A DNA stretch of 64,000 bases, taken from the NCBI GenBank assembly GCA_036491755.1, contig DASXBJ010000074.1:50400-114399 (forward strand), read 5' to 3'. This document shows positions 34,398-43,551 of this stretch, one piece after another. The DNA is from DASXBJ01 sp036491755. Its GTDB lineage: Bacteria > Chloroflexota > Dormibacteria > Dormibacterales > Dormibacteraceae. The notes beneath the pieces were generated by a model, which ran no database searches, had not been told where the DNA came from, and saw only the letters and a list, made by a program, of their open reading frames with translations. The first letter of the stretch is position 1, and the number at the start of each line of letters is the position of its first letter. The translations under genes and the position numbers were made by a program.

Positions 34398-35185
34398 GCG
34401 TGGCCGCACCCCCGGCCGCTGCCCTGGAGGTCCGCGGACTCACCAAGCACTTCGGCGGCGTTTACGCGGTGGACGAGTGCACGTTCCAGGCTCCGCTCGG
34501 CCAGGTGACCGGGCTGATCGGCCCGAACGGAGCCGGCAAGAGCACGGCGATCGACCTCATATCCGGCTTCAAGCTGCCCGACGCCGGGACCATCACGTTC
34601 CAGGGCCATGAGCTCCAGGGCCTCCCTCCCCACCGAATCTCGCGCCTGGGGCTCATCCGCACGTTCCAGTCACCGCGTGAGTGGCCCGCGTTGTCGGTCC
34701 TGGAGAACGTGATCATGGCGCGGTGGGACGCCGGCCGGGAGACCTTCATCCGCGGCGTGCTCGGCCTGGGCCGGGGGCAGCGCGAGGCCGCGGCGAATGA
34801 TGTGGTGAGGGCCCGCGAGATCATCGACGGGTTGGGCCTGGGAGCGCTGCGCAACGAGCGAGCGGGCAACCTGAGCGGCGGGCAGAAGCGTCTCGTCGAG
34901 TTCGCGCGAATTCGCATGGCGCAACCCAGCCTCGTCATCCTGGACGAGCCCATGGGCGGCGTGAACCCGGTGATGGGTGAGCGCATGGCCACGGCCATCG
35001 AGGGCTTCATCGCCTCCGGCACCTCGGTGATCGTCGTCGAGCACAACCTGCCCTTCATCGAGCGCGTGACCCAGCACGTCATCGTGATGGCGCAGGGAGC
35101 TGTGATCGCGGAGGGTCCCTTCGAGACGCTTCGCTCGAGCCAGGCTGTGATCGACGCTTACCTCGGCGAGGTGGTCGCGAATTGA
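34394..35185 (+). CDS. livG: Branched-chain-type ABC ATPase LivG
   Basis: This 263-residue ATPase has Walker A GPNGAGKST, the LivG-type RTFQSPREWPALSVLENV segment, signature NLSGGQKRLVEFARI, Walker B LVILDEPMGGVNP and switch EHNLPFI. The ATG overlaps the livM stop (ATGA), and livF follows through a TTGA overlap. Confidence 0.94.
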   Translation: MSVAAPPAAALEVRGLTKHFGGVYAVDECTFQAPLGQVTGLIGPNGAGKSTAIDLISGFKLPDAGTITFQGHELQGLPPHRISRLGLIRTFQSPREWPALSVLENVIMARWDAGRETFIRGVLGLGRGQREAAANDVVRAREIIDGLGLGALRNERAGNLSGGQKRLVEFARIRMAQPSLVILDEPMGGVNPVMGERMATAIEGFIASGTSVIVVEHNLPFIERVTQHVIVMAQGAVIAEGPFETLRSSQAVIDAYLGEVVAN

Positions 35186-35916
35186 TCGATCAGGCCGCCG
35201 GCGACGCGCCCGCGCTCGTGGTCGAGAAGATAACCGCCGGTTATGGTGGACCGCCGGTGATCAGTGGCGTGAGCATGGTGGCTCGCCGCGGTGCGATCAC
35301 GGCGGTCGTCGGTCCCAACGGCGCCGGCAAGTCCACGCTTTTGAAGGCGATCGCCGGGCTGATCCATCCGACCGCCGGCAGGGTCACAGTGATGGGCGCG
35401 GACGTGACCGGCCGTCCGGCCGAACAGATGGTGGGCAAAGGCCTGGCATACGTGCCCCAGGTGTCCAACGTCTTCCCCGACCTGACCATCCGCGAGAACC
35501 TCGACATGGGCGGCTACAGCCGCAAGGGTGGCGTCAAGGACCGGATCGACCAGCTCTTCAAGCTGTTCCCAGACCTGGCGACGTCCGCGCATCGCAAGGC
35601 CAGCACCCTGAGCGGCGGCCAGCGCACGATGCTCGCTCTGGCCCGCGGGCTGATGGTCGACCCGGCGGTGCTGATCCTGGACGAGCCCAGCGCGGGACTC
35701 GCGCCCAGGTTCCAGGCCTTGATTTGGGAGCGCATCGAAGCCATCCGCGCGACCAACGTGGCGGTGGTCGTCATCGAGCAGAACACGCGCGAGACCCTCC
35801 GGCATGCCCAATGGGCGTACGTGCTGGTCCTCGGTCAGAACCGCCTCGAAGGCGCGGGACCCGACCTGCTCCAGGACGACGAGGTGGTGAACCTGTACGT
35901 CGGGCGCCTGTCCTAG
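35182..35916 (+). CDS. livF: Branched-chain-type ABC ATPase LivF
   Basis: This 244-residue ATPase has Walker A GPNGAGKST, YVPQVSNVFPDLTIRENL, signature TLSGGQRTMLALARGL, Walker B LILDEPSAGLAP and switch EQNTRETL. The start is TTG in a TTGA overlap with livG. It completes a five-component importer: binding protein, two permeases and two ATPases. It ends 17 bases from the convergent small gene. Confidence 0.94.
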   Translation: MIDQAAGDAPALVVEKITAGYGGPPVISGVSMVARRGAITAVVGPNGAGKSTLLKAIAGLIHPTAGRVTVMGADVTGRPAEQMVGKGLAYVPQVSNVFPDLTIRENLDMGGYSRKGGVKDRIDQLFKLFPDLATSAHRKASTLSGGQRTMLALARGLMVDPAVLILDEPSAGLAPRFQALIWERIEAIRATNVAVVVIEQNTRETLRHAQWAYVLVLGQNRLEGAGPDLLQDDEVVNLYVGRLS

Positions 35917-35932
35917 CGTCCGGCGAGCGGGC

Positions 35933-36091
35933 CTACTCCGGCGAGCGGACCGGCTGCGATTGAGGCTCCGGCGGGGACGGCGGCACGACGTGGTGCCGAA
36001 ACTGGATGTCCGCGCCTGGCGCCCCGCCCGGCAGCTTGACCTTCTTCTTCTTCTTGGCCTCGCGGCCCTGCTTGTCGCGTCCTTTACCCAT
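35933..36091 (-). CDS. Small basic protein, 52 residues
   Basis: This reading frame is below the usual length cutoff. It begins MGKGRDKQGREAKKKKKVKL, with 9 lysines in the first 20 residues, and ends in a proline-rich tail. Its ATG overlaps the stop of the upstream TIGR00300 gene by eight bases (ATGGGTAA), so it would be translated by coupling. The charge suggests nucleic-acid or ribosome binding, but I do not recognise a named family. It fills the otherwise empty gap between livF and the TIGR00300 gene. Confidence 0.6.
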   Translation of the reverse strand: MGKGRDKQGREAKKKKKVKLPGGAPGADIQFRHHVVPPSPPEPQSQPVRSPE

Positions 36092-37322
36092 GTGCACCAG
36101 TTTCCACGACCAGGGCCAGTTCGCGCAAGAAGGACTCGACGTCGGTGACCAGGCCGATCGACTGCCAGCTCCCGCGGTCGGCCAGCTTGGTCACCACTGC
36201 GGGGTTGATGTCGACGCATACGGTGCGCACCCCCGCAGGCAGCATGTTGCCGGTCGCTATCGAGTGCAGCATGGTCGACAGCATCAGCGCGATGCGCACG
36301 CCGCCCAGCGCGGCACGCATGCGGGTCTGCGCCTCCACCATGTCCGTGATGACGTCAGGCAACGGTCCGTCATCGCGCACCGAGCCGGCCAGGACGATGT
36401 CAATCCCGTGCTCGAGCGCCGATTTCATGACGCCCGACTTGAGCTGGCCACTGTCCACCATCTGACGCAGGCCGCCGGCCGCGCGGACCCGGTTGATGGC
36501 GCGCATGTGATGTTCGTGGCCATGCTCGATCGCCAGCCCGCTCTCGATGTTGATGCCGAGGGCCGTGCCGAAAAGGGCCGACTCGACGTCGTGCACAGCC
36601 AGCGCGTTGCCCGCGAACAGCACCTGCACGTAGCCGAGCTCGATCAGACGGGATAGATAGCGACCGGCGCCGGTGTGCACGACGGCCGGCCCGGCCACGA
36701 CCAGGATGCGGCCGCCGGCGGCGCGCGCCTGGCGCATCTCCTCGGCGATGCCCCCGATGAGAACCTTCTTGGGCTTCTCGGCGGAGACCTCGCTGCCCAT
36801 GAAGCTGAAGATCTCCGTGTGGCGGGATCGCTCCAGTGGTGTCACGCGCACACCCTGGTACCCGACCACGACGTCCATGCCAGGCCTGGCGCCCTGGAAG
36901 ACGATGCACCACGCACGGCCGGCCCGCCTGTCGACGGCAATCGCCGCGTCCATCTCGATGTTCTCCACGGGCACCCAGCGATCCTCGAGCAGCACCTCGG
37001 TCGGGAGGTTGCTCGTCGAGTAGAAGCCTTCGGGAAACACACCTTCGCGCTCGACACGCTGCACGGTGACCGGCTGCTCGGACTCCGCGGTGGCGCCGAG
37101 GGACCTGGCCTGTCGCACGATCCGGTCGAGCAGGTCCGCGGAGGAGGCCACGACCTCCATTCGGCAGATCGAGGTGTCGGTCTTGTGCTGCCCAACCTTG
37201 AGCTCTTCGATGGTGAAGTTGCCGCCCAGGTCCATCACCATGTCCATCACCTGGGGGAGGGTCATCGAGTCGATGATGTGGCCGGTCAGGACGAGGCGGG
37301 CGGTGTGTCGAGTCTCTGTCAA
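36084..37322 (-). CDS. TIGR00300 / LOR-SDH-domain protein (ornithine cyclodeaminase-like)
   Basis: This ~412-residue protein matches the TIGR00300 family: GHIIDSMTLPQVMDMVMDLG, EGFYSTSNLPTEVL, MSA-type central region, a Rossmann-like VLIGGIAEEMRQARAAGG, VVHTGAGRYLSRLI, LFAGNALAVHDVESALFGT and HEHHMRAINRVRAAGG. Members include an archaeal ornithine cyclodeaminase and the C-terminal domain of cyanobacterial AgrE/ArgZ, so ornithine-to-proline conversion is plausible but not proved. TTG 37322 overlaps the pyrF stop (TTGA) and has GGGAG seven bases upstream. The much longer open frame to 37946 is a shadow of pyrF. Confidence 0.78.
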   Translation of the reverse strand: MTETRHTARLVLTGHIIDSMTLPQVMDMVMDLGGNFTIEELKVGQHKTDTSICRMEVVASSADLLDRIVRQARSLGATAESEQPVTVQRVEREGVFPEGFYSTSNLPTEVLLEDRWVPVENIEMDAAIAVDRRAGRAWCIVFQGARPGMDVVVGYQGVRVTPLERSRHTEIFSFMGSEVSAEKPKKVLIGGIAEEMRQARAAGGRILVVAGPAVVHTGAGRYLSRLIELGYVQVLFAGNALAVHDVESALFGTALGINIESGLAIEHGHEHHMRAINRVRAAGGLRQMVDSGQLKSGVMKSALEHGIDIVLAGSVRDDGPLPDVITDMVEAQTRMRAALGGVRIALMLSTMLHSIATGNMLPAGVRTVCVDINPAVVTKLADRGSWQSIGLVTDVESFLRELALVVETGAHG

Positions 37323-38107
37323 GCGCCGGCTCCCAGCGCGGCGTTGATCTGCGTTTGCAGCGCCGCCGCCTCGCGCCCAGGACTCCTGGCGTAGAGGACG
37401 CTGCGGCTCGCCGAGACCAGGCACGAGGCCCGATCGCCGTTCCACGCGCCGCGAACGGAAGCCTCGAGATCGCCACCCTGCGCACCCACACCTGGGAGCA
37501 GAAAAGGAAGCGTGCTGGCGCGACGCAGCTCCGCCACCCGATCCGGCGCGGTGGTGCCGACCACCAGCGCGACATTGTGCTTCGCGTTCACGCGCTCGGC
37601 CAGCGCAGCCACCTGGAGGTAAACGGGTTTGCCCTCGGCATCGAGATGCTGCAGGTCCAACGCGCCGGGATTGGACGTCCGGCAAAGGACGTACACGCCA
37701 CGACCGTCGTAGCGGGTGAACTCCTGCAGCGAGTCCGCCCCGAGATACGGATTGACGGTCGCGGCGTCCATGGCAAGCGTCTCGAACGCTGCGCGCGCAT
37801 ACACCTTCATCGTGTTGTCCATGTCGCCGCGCTTGCCATCGAACAGGAACGGCGTGTCGGGTGAATCGTGGCGGAGCTCCATCAGCGCCGACCAGCCGTC
37901 GGGACCGTACTGCTCCCAAAAGGCGCTGTTCGGCTTGAAGCAGCACGCGTGCTCCTCGGTCTGGCGGACGACCTCCCGGCAGTGCCGCAGCGCGCCGGCC
38001 GCTCCCCCATCGATCCGCTCCGGATCCGGGTCCAGCCCGACACAGAGCAGCGTGTTGCGGGACGTCGAGATCGCGCGCAGCCGTTCGAAGTAGTCCAAGC
38101 CACCCAA
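37319..38107 (-). CDS. pyrF: Orotidine 5'-phosphate decarboxylase
   Basis: This enzyme makes the last step of UMP synthesis. The 262-residue size and motifs fit the type 2 PyrF subfamily: LCVGLDPDPERI, CFKPNSAFWEQYG, the catalytic FDGKRGDMDNT (Lys-Asp array), NPYLGADSL and FLLPGVGAQGGD. TTG 38107 is used; a second TTG nine bases later is possible. It overlaps the TIGR00300 gene (TTGA) and is divergent from nadE with only 33 bases between them. Confidence 0.95.
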   Translation of the reverse strand: MGGLDYFERLRAISTSRNTLLCVGLDPDPERIDGGAAGALRHCREVVRQTEEHACCFKPNSAFWEQYGPDGWSALMELRHDSPDTPFLFDGKRGDMDNTMKVYARAAFETLAMDAATVNPYLGADSLQEFTRYDGRGVYVLCRTSNPGALDLQHLDAEGKPVYLQVAALAERVNAKHNVALVVGTTAPDRVAELRRASTLPFLLPGVGAQGGDLEASVRGAWNGDRASCLVSASRSVLYARSPGREAAALQTQINAALGAGA

Positions 38108-38139
38108 TGGTAAGGAGCGCCGGAGGCCAAAATTAGCTT

Positions 38140-39936
38140 GTGCGAATCGCGCTGGCGCAGATCAACCCGGTCGTGGGCGACCTGGAGGGCAACGGCCGCC
38201 TCATCGTGGACTGGATCGAACGCGCGCGAGATGCTGCGGCCGACATCGTCTGTTTTCCCGAGCTGGCCATCACCGGTTATCCGCCCGAAGACCTCGTGCT
38301 CAAGCCGTCGTTTGTCCGGGACAACCTGGCCCAGCTGCAGCTCATCGCAGGCGCCACGAAGGGCATCTCGGCGGTGGTCGGCTTCGTCGACCAGGAGGGA
38401 GACCTTTTCAACGCCGCGGCGTTCATTCACGACGGCGCCGTGCAGGCCGTGTACCACAAGGTGTTCCTTCCCAACTATGGAGTGTTCGACGAGAAGCGCT
38501 ATTTCGAGCCCGGACGCCGGTGCCCGATCGTCGAGCTGAACGGGGTGCGCATCGGTTTGTCGGTCTGCGAGGACTGCTGGTTTCCTTCCGGTCCCATGGC
38601 CTGGGAGGCGCATCTGGGTGCGGAGGTCCTGATCAACATCAACGGCTCGCCGTTCCATGCCGGCAAGCGAGGACCACGCGAGGAGATGGTCGGCGGGCGC
38701 GCACTGGATTACTCGGCGTTCGTGGCGTGGGTGAACACGGTGGGCGGACAGGACGAGCTCGTTTTCGACGGGAACAGCGTGATGTTCGGTCCACATGGGG
38801 AGGTCCTGGCACGCGCCCTCTCCTTCCTCGAAGAGATGCTTCTTTGCGACATCACGACCTCGCCGTCCAGACATCGGGCCAACGAGACGATCCGGCGTGA
38901 AGCCGAAGGCGCCGAACGCCTTGAGCTCGAGCTGACGGAGCTCACGATCACGAGCTCAGATGCCGCCCAGTCCAAGCCCGCCGTCAAGACTCACGCGCCA
39001 GGACCGTACCGACTCTCGGTCGGGCGGCCGCTCGACGGCCCCGCCGAAATCTACGCCGCGGTGGTGCTCGGAACGCGAGATTACATCCGCAAGCAGGGTT
39101 TTCAAAAGGTCGTCATCGGAATGTCGGGCGGAGTCGACTCTGCGCTGACGGCGGCCATCGCGTGCGATGGTCTGGGGCCGGAGAACGTCATCGGCGTGCG
39201 AATGCCATCCCGGTACACATCGGCCGAAAGCCTCGAGGATGCCGGCCTGGTCGCTGAAACGCTGGGCATGCAGCTCCTCGACTTCCCCATCGAGGCTGCG
39301 CACCGCGGTTTCGAGGAGATCCTGGAAGGCGCGTTCGCCGGCACCGAGCCGGGCGTCGCGGAGGAGAACATCCAGCCTCGCATCCGCTCCACGATCCTTC
39401 ACGCGCTGTCCAACAAGTTCGGCTACATCGTGTTGAGCACCGGCAACAAGTCCGAGCTCGCGACGGGTTACGGGACTCTCTACGGAGACATCGCCGGCGG
39501 TTACGCGGTGCTCAAAGACATCACCAAGACGACGGTCTACGAGCTGTGCCGCTATCGCAACTCACTGAGTCCTGCCATCCCGGAGCGAGTGATCACCAAG
39601 CCTCCTTCCGCGGAGCTCAAGCCGGGTCAGAAAGACGTCGACAGCCTGCCGCCCTACGAGGAGCTCGACCCCATCCTGCGCGGGTACATCGAAGACGAGC
39701 TGAGCCCCGAGGAGCTGGTGGCCGCGGGCAACAGGCCGGAAACTGTGGCGCGGGTGATCCAGCTGGTCGACCGGAGCGAGTACAAGCGACGCCAGGCGCC
39801 GCCCGGCGTCAAGATCACACCGAGGGCGTTCGGCCGCGACCGGCGGATGCCCATAACCAACCGCTATCGACCCAACGGGCTGCGCCCGGCGCCCGACGGG
39901 GCCCGGTCGGCGCCCGCCGCCGAACCGCGGGCATAA
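38140..39936 (+). CDS. nadE: Glutamine-dependent NAD+ synthetase
   Basis: This 598-residue enzyme converts deamido-NAD+ to NAD+. The N-terminal nitrilase-like glutaminase has the Glu-Lys-Cys triad in FPELAITGYPPEDL, YHKVFLPNYGVFDE and VCEDCWFPSGP. The C-terminal synthetase has the ATP-pyrophosphatase loop GMSGGVDSALTAAIA, STGNKSELATGYGTLYGD and KPPSAELKPGQKD. The GTG at 38140 is preceded by CGGAGG at a long spacing. It may connect to CinA-type NMN amidase at the left end of the window through NAD salvage. Confidence 0.96.
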   Translation: MRIALAQINPVVGDLEGNGRLIVDWIERARDAAADIVCFPELAITGYPPEDLVLKPSFVRDNLAQLQLIAGATKGISAVVGFVDQEGDLFNAAAFIHDGAVQAVYHKVFLPNYGVFDEKRYFEPGRRCPIVELNGVRIGLSVCEDCWFPSGPMAWEAHLGAEVLININGSPFHAGKRGPREEMVGGRALDYSAFVAWVNTVGGQDELVFDGNSVMFGPHGEVLARALSFLEEMLLCDITTSPSRHRANETIRREAEGAERLELELTELTITSSDAAQSKPAVKTHAPGPYRLSVGRPLDGPAEIYAAVVLGTRDYIRKQGFQKVVIGMSGGVDSALTAAIACDGLGPENVIGVRMPSRYTSAESLEDAGLVAETLGMQLLDFPIEAAHRGFEEILEGAFAGTEPGVAEENIQPRIRSTILHALSNKFGYIVLSTGNKSELATGYGTLYGDIAGGYAVLKDITKTTVYELCRYRNSLSPAIPERVITKPPSAELKPGQKDVDSLPPYEELDPILRGYIEDELSPEELVAAGNRPETVARVIQLVDRSEYKRRQAPPGVKITPRAFGRDRRMPITNRYRPNGLRPAPDGARSAPAAEPRA

Positions 39937-39967
39937 CTTTCTTCGATACCCTGTATAGATAGGAGCT

Positions 39968-42538
39968 ATGGCCGGTTCATTTGACATCGTCGTGATCGGA
40001 GGCGGCCCAGGCGGCTACGTGGCCGCCTTGCGAGCCGCTCAGCTGGGCGCTAAGACGGCCGTCGTCGAGAAGGACCGGCTGGGAGGCACCTGCCTGGTGC
40101 GAGGCTGCATCCCGACCAAAGCGCTCCTTCAGTCGTCAGAGCTGTACAGCCAGGCCAAGCACGGCGCTGCGTTCGGGCTGGTCGCCGACCAATTGGGATT
40201 CGATTGGGGCGCCGCGCAGAAGCGCAAGACAGCCGTGGTCGACCAGCTGGTCAAGGGCGTCGAAGGCCTTCTGAAGGCCGGCGGCGTGGCCATGATCAAG
40301 GGCAGCGCGAGGCTTGCCGGCAACGGCGCGGTCGACGTTTCAGGCGAGCGGCTTCAGGCCAAGGACATCGTCATCGCCACCGGCTCGGCCATCGCCCGAA
40401 TCCCCCTCCAGGGCGCCGAGCTCACGATCGACTCCGACCAGATCCTCGAGCTGCGCGAGGTGCCGCGCCGCCTGGCCGTCATCGGCGGCGGGGTGGTCGG
40501 GATGGAGTTCGCGGCGATGTTCGCGGCGCTGGGCAGCAAGGTGACCGTCCTCGAGATGCTGCCCCAGGTCCTGCCGATGGTCGATGCCGATCTCGTCGCG
40601 GCCTACGCGAAGCACCTCGCCACGCTGGGCGGCGAGATCCACACCGACAGCAAGGTCGCGGCGGTGGCGAAGAACAACGGAGCGCTCCAGGTGCGCTTCT
40701 CGACGGGCGGCGAAGGCGGCGCGGTCGACGCCGACCAGGTGCTCCTTGCGGTCGGCCGGGTGCCTTACACCGACGGCCTCGACGCGGAGAAGGCCGGCGT
40801 GAAGCTGGAGCGCGGCCGCGTAGTGGTGGACGCCCAGCTGCGGACGACCGCGCAGGATGTCTGGGCGATCGGCGACGTGATCGGCGGCATCATGCTGGCC
40901 CACATCGCGTCGTACGAGGGCGTGTGCGCCGTGGAGAACATCGCAGGGCATGCCAGCAGGACGCCCGACTATCACGCCGCCCCCAACTGCATCTACACCG
41001 ACCCTGAGATCGCCCACGTCGGCCTGGGCGAGAAGGAGGCCAGGGAGAAGGGCATCGAGGTCAGGATCGGCCGGTTCCCGTTTGCGGCCTCCGGTCGCGC
41101 TCTGACGCTCGGACAATCAGAAGGTTTCGTGAAGGTCCTGTCCGATGCCGGGTCGGGCAAGCTGCTGGGGGCGCACATCATCGGACCTCGGGCCACCGAC
41201 CTCATCGCCGAAGCGACGCTGGCCGTTCAGAACGGCCTCACGCTCGAGCAGATCGATCTCACGATCCACGCGCACCCGACGCTCCCTGAATCCCTGATGG
41301 AGGCGGCCCTGGCCGCGCAGGGGAGAGCGATACATATCGCCAACAAGAGACCGGCCGTCCCCACCGGCGGTTCCGCCGCCGCCTCCCCGGCCAGCGCGAA
41401 GGAGACCCCTGTTGCCGTGCCGGCCACCGCAACACTGCAAAATCGAGAGAAGCAAATGGTCGCTCCAGTCAAACCGCCCCCCGCTCCCCCCGCCGGCCAC
41501 TCCCAGCGCGTCATCACGCCGAAATCGATGGAGCTCAACAAGGGCAATCGCGACTTCCTGCTCGGCCTCCACCGCCAGATGCAGCTCATCCGGCGCTTCG
41601 AGGAGCGCGCCCAGGAGCAGTACACCAAGGCCAAGATCGGCGGCTACTGCCACCTGAACATCGGCGAGGAGGCCACCGTGGTCGGTGGCATCCAGGCCCT
41701 CAAGGCCAACGATTACATCTTCACGAGCTACCGCGAGCACGGCCACGCGATCGCGCGCGGGGTCGACCCCAAGGCTGTCATGGCGGAGCTGTTCGGCAGG
41801 GAGACCGGCACGTCGCACGGGCGCGGCGGCTCGATGCACATGTTCGACCAGAAGCTGCGTTTCATGGGCGGCTACGGCATCGTCGGCGGCCATCTGCCCC
41901 TGGCCGTCGGAGGCGGCTGGGCGGTGAGGTACCGCCAGGAGAAGGACGTTGTGTTTTGCATGTTCGGCGACGGCGCCACCAACATTGGCGCCTTCCACGA
42001 GTCGCTCAACATGTCGAAGGTCTTCGACCTGCCGGTCGTGTGGTTCTGCGTCAACAACCGGTACGGCATGGGCACGCCGGTGGAGGCGGCCTCAGCGGTC
42101 GCCGACATATACAAGAAGGCTTGCGCGTACGACATGCAGTCCATCCAGATCGACGGCATGAATCTGCGCGAGGTCATGCTGCGGACGAGCGAGGTCGTGG
42201 AGAAAACTCGCGCCGACTCCCAGCCGCGATTCATCGAGGCCCTTTGCTACCGGTTCAAGGGCCACTCGGTCGTCGACCCGGACAAGTACCGGCCCGCCGA
42301 GGACAAAGAGAAGTTTCGCAAGTCGGACCCGATCGTCGCTTTCGAGCACGAGCTCGAAGAGAGCGGGCTCGCCGACGAGGAATACTTCAAGCAGGTGCGC
42401 GTGGATATCGACCAGGAGGTCCGCGACATCATCGAGTTCGCCGATTCGAGCCCGGACCCCAGCCCCGAGGACCTCTACAAATACTCGTACGCGGGAGAGT
42501 GGGACGACCGCCCCGAGCTCCGCGCGGAGCCCATCTGA
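39968..42538 (+). CDS. Dihydrolipoamide dehydrogenase (E3) fused to pyruvate dehydrogenase E1-alpha
   Basis: One 856-codon frame encodes two complete enzymes. Residues ~1-462 are E3: FAD motif VVIGGGPGGYVAAL, redox disulfide GGTCLVRGCIPTKAL, NAD motif AVIGGGVVGMEFAA and the C-terminal HAHPTLPESLMEAAL. Residues ~463-520 are an Ala/Pro-rich linker. Residues ~525-856 are E1-alpha: QMQLIRRFEERAQEQYT, YREHGHAIARGV and the thiamine diphosphate motif GDGATNIGAFHESLNM. There is no stop between them. An internal ATG (41456, residue 497) with a weak AGAGAAG before it could also yield free E1-alpha. A TAGGAG site precedes the first ATG. pdhB follows through TGATG. Confidence 0.9.
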   Translation: MAGSFDIVVIGGGPGGYVAALRAAQLGAKTAVVEKDRLGGTCLVRGCIPTKALLQSSELYSQAKHGAAFGLVADQLGFDWGAAQKRKTAVVDQLVKGVEGLLKAGGVAMIKGSARLAGNGAVDVSGERLQAKDIVIATGSAIARIPLQGAELTIDSDQILELREVPRRLAVIGGGVVGMEFAAMFAALGSKVTVLEMLPQVLPMVDADLVAAYAKHLATLGGEIHTDSKVAAVAKNNGALQVRFSTGGEGGAVDADQVLLAVGRVPYTDGLDAEKAGVKLERGRVVVDAQLRTTAQDVWAIGDVIGGIMLAHIASYEGVCAVENIAGHASRTPDYHAAPNCIYTDPEIAHVGLGEKEAREKGIEVRIGRFPFAASGRALTLGQSEGFVKVLSDAGSGKLLGAHIIGPRATDLIAEATLAVQNGLTLEQIDLTIHAHPTLPESLMEAALAAQGRAIHIANKRPAVPTGGSAAASPASAKETPVAVPATATLQNREKQMVAPVKPPPAPPAGHSQRVITPKSMELNKGNRDFLLGLHRQMQLIRRFEERAQEQYTKAKIGGYCHLNIGEEATVVGGIQALKANDYIFTSYREHGHAIARGVDPKAVMAELFGRETGTSHGRGGSMHMFDQKLRFMGGYGIVGGHLPLAVGGGWAVRYRQEKDVVFCMFGDGATNIGAFHESLNMSKVFDLPVVWFCVNNRYGMGTPVEAASAVADIYKKACAYDMQSIQIDGMNLREVMLRTSEVVEKTRADSQPRFIEALCYRFKGHSVVDPDKYRPAEDKEKFRKSDPIVAFEHELEESGLADEEYFKQVRVDIDQEVRDIIEFADSSPDPSPEDLYKYSYAGEWDDRPELRAEPI

Positions 42539-43551
42539 TGGCAACGCAGGTCGCCGCCCCGGCCGAGGAGAAGCTCTATCGCGTGGCGCTGCGTGAGGCC
42601 CTGGCCGAGGAGATGGAGCGCGACGACTCGATCTTCCTCATTGGCGAGGACATCGGCAAATTCGGCGGCGCTTACCGCGTGACCGAGGGCCTGCTCGACC
42701 GCTTTGGACCGCAGCGTGTGGTGGATGCGCCGATTGCCGAGGAGGTGATCGTCGGCACGGCCATTGGGGCCGCGATGCTGGGACTTCGCCCGGTGGTGGA
42801 GCTCATGACGATCAACTTCTCCCTGGTGGCGTACGACCAGATCGTCAACAACGCGGCGAAGATCCGATACATGTTCGGCGGCGAATCGAGCGTGCCGATG
42901 GTGATCCGAATGCCCGGCGGCGCCGGCCACCAGCTGTCTGCGCAGCACTCGCACAGCCTCGAGGTCATCTACGGGCTGATCCCCGGGCTCCTGGTCGTGG
43001 CACCCACCACGCCGGAGGACGCCAAGGGCCTGCTCAAGTCAGCCATCCGTTCCGACAATCCGGTGATGTTCCTGGAGTCGATGAGCCTGTACAACGTGCG
43101 CGGCGTCGTGCCGGCCGGCGACTACACGACGCCCATCGGCAAGGCGGCCATCCGGCGCACGGGCTCGGACGTGACCATCGTCGGCGTGTCGCGGATGGCG
43201 GTGCTCGCCAACGAGGCCGCCAAGCAGCTGGAGGAGGACGACGTCGACGCCGAGGTCATCGACCTGCGCTCGATCCGGCCCATCGACTGGCAGCCGATCG
43301 TCGAGTCAGTCAAGAAGACCGGACGCTGCGTGGTGATCGAAGAAGGCTGGGCGACCTACGGCGTCACAGCCGAGATAGCCGCCGGTGTGCAGGAGCGCTG
43401 CTTCGATTACCTCGACGCCCCGGTCCGCCGCCTGGGCGGCGCCCAGGTGCCCATGCCTTACAGCCTCACCCTCGAGAAGGCGTCGATCCCGACGAGTGAG
43501 GACATCAAACGCCTCGTCCGCTCGGTTCTCGGACTCAAATCAGATGCCTGA
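42538..43551 (+). CDS. pdhB: Pyruvate dehydrogenase E1 component subunit beta
   Basis: This 337-residue E1-beta subunit shows EEMERDDSIFLIGEDIGKFGG, RVVDAPIAEEVIVGTAIGAA, QIVNNAAKIRYMFGG, HSHSLEVIYGLIPGL and the C-terminal IDLRSIRPIDW and EEGWATYG. With E1-alpha it decarboxylates pyruvate (or a related 2-oxoacid) and acetylates the E2 lipoyl group. The ATG shares a base with the upstream stop (TGATG). Its last codons form the left copy of a 13-base repeat that is found again at the start of the E2 gene. Confidence 0.95.
   Translation: MATQVAAPAEEKLYRVALREALAEEMERDDSIFLIGEDIGKFGGAYRVTEGLLDRFGPQRVVDAPIAEEVIVGTAIGAAMLGLRPVVELMTINFSLVAYDQIVNNAAKIRYMFGGESSVPMVIRMPGGAGHQLSAQHSHSLEVIYGLIPGLLVVAPTTPEDAKGLLKSAIRSDNPVMFLESMSLYNVRGVVPAGDYTTPIGKAAIRRTGSDVTIVGVSRMAVLANEAAKQLEEDDVDAEVIDLRSIRPIDWQPIVESVKKTGRCVVIEEGWATYGVTAEIAAGVQERCFDYLDAPVRRLGGAQVPMPYSLTLEKASIPTSEDIKRLVRSVLGLKSDA

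Noticed and set aside
36084..37946. A 620-codon form of the TIGR00300 protein
   Set aside because: The first ~200 residues are out-of-frame pyrF sequence. Family similarity begins after TTG 37322, which has a good ribosome-binding site.
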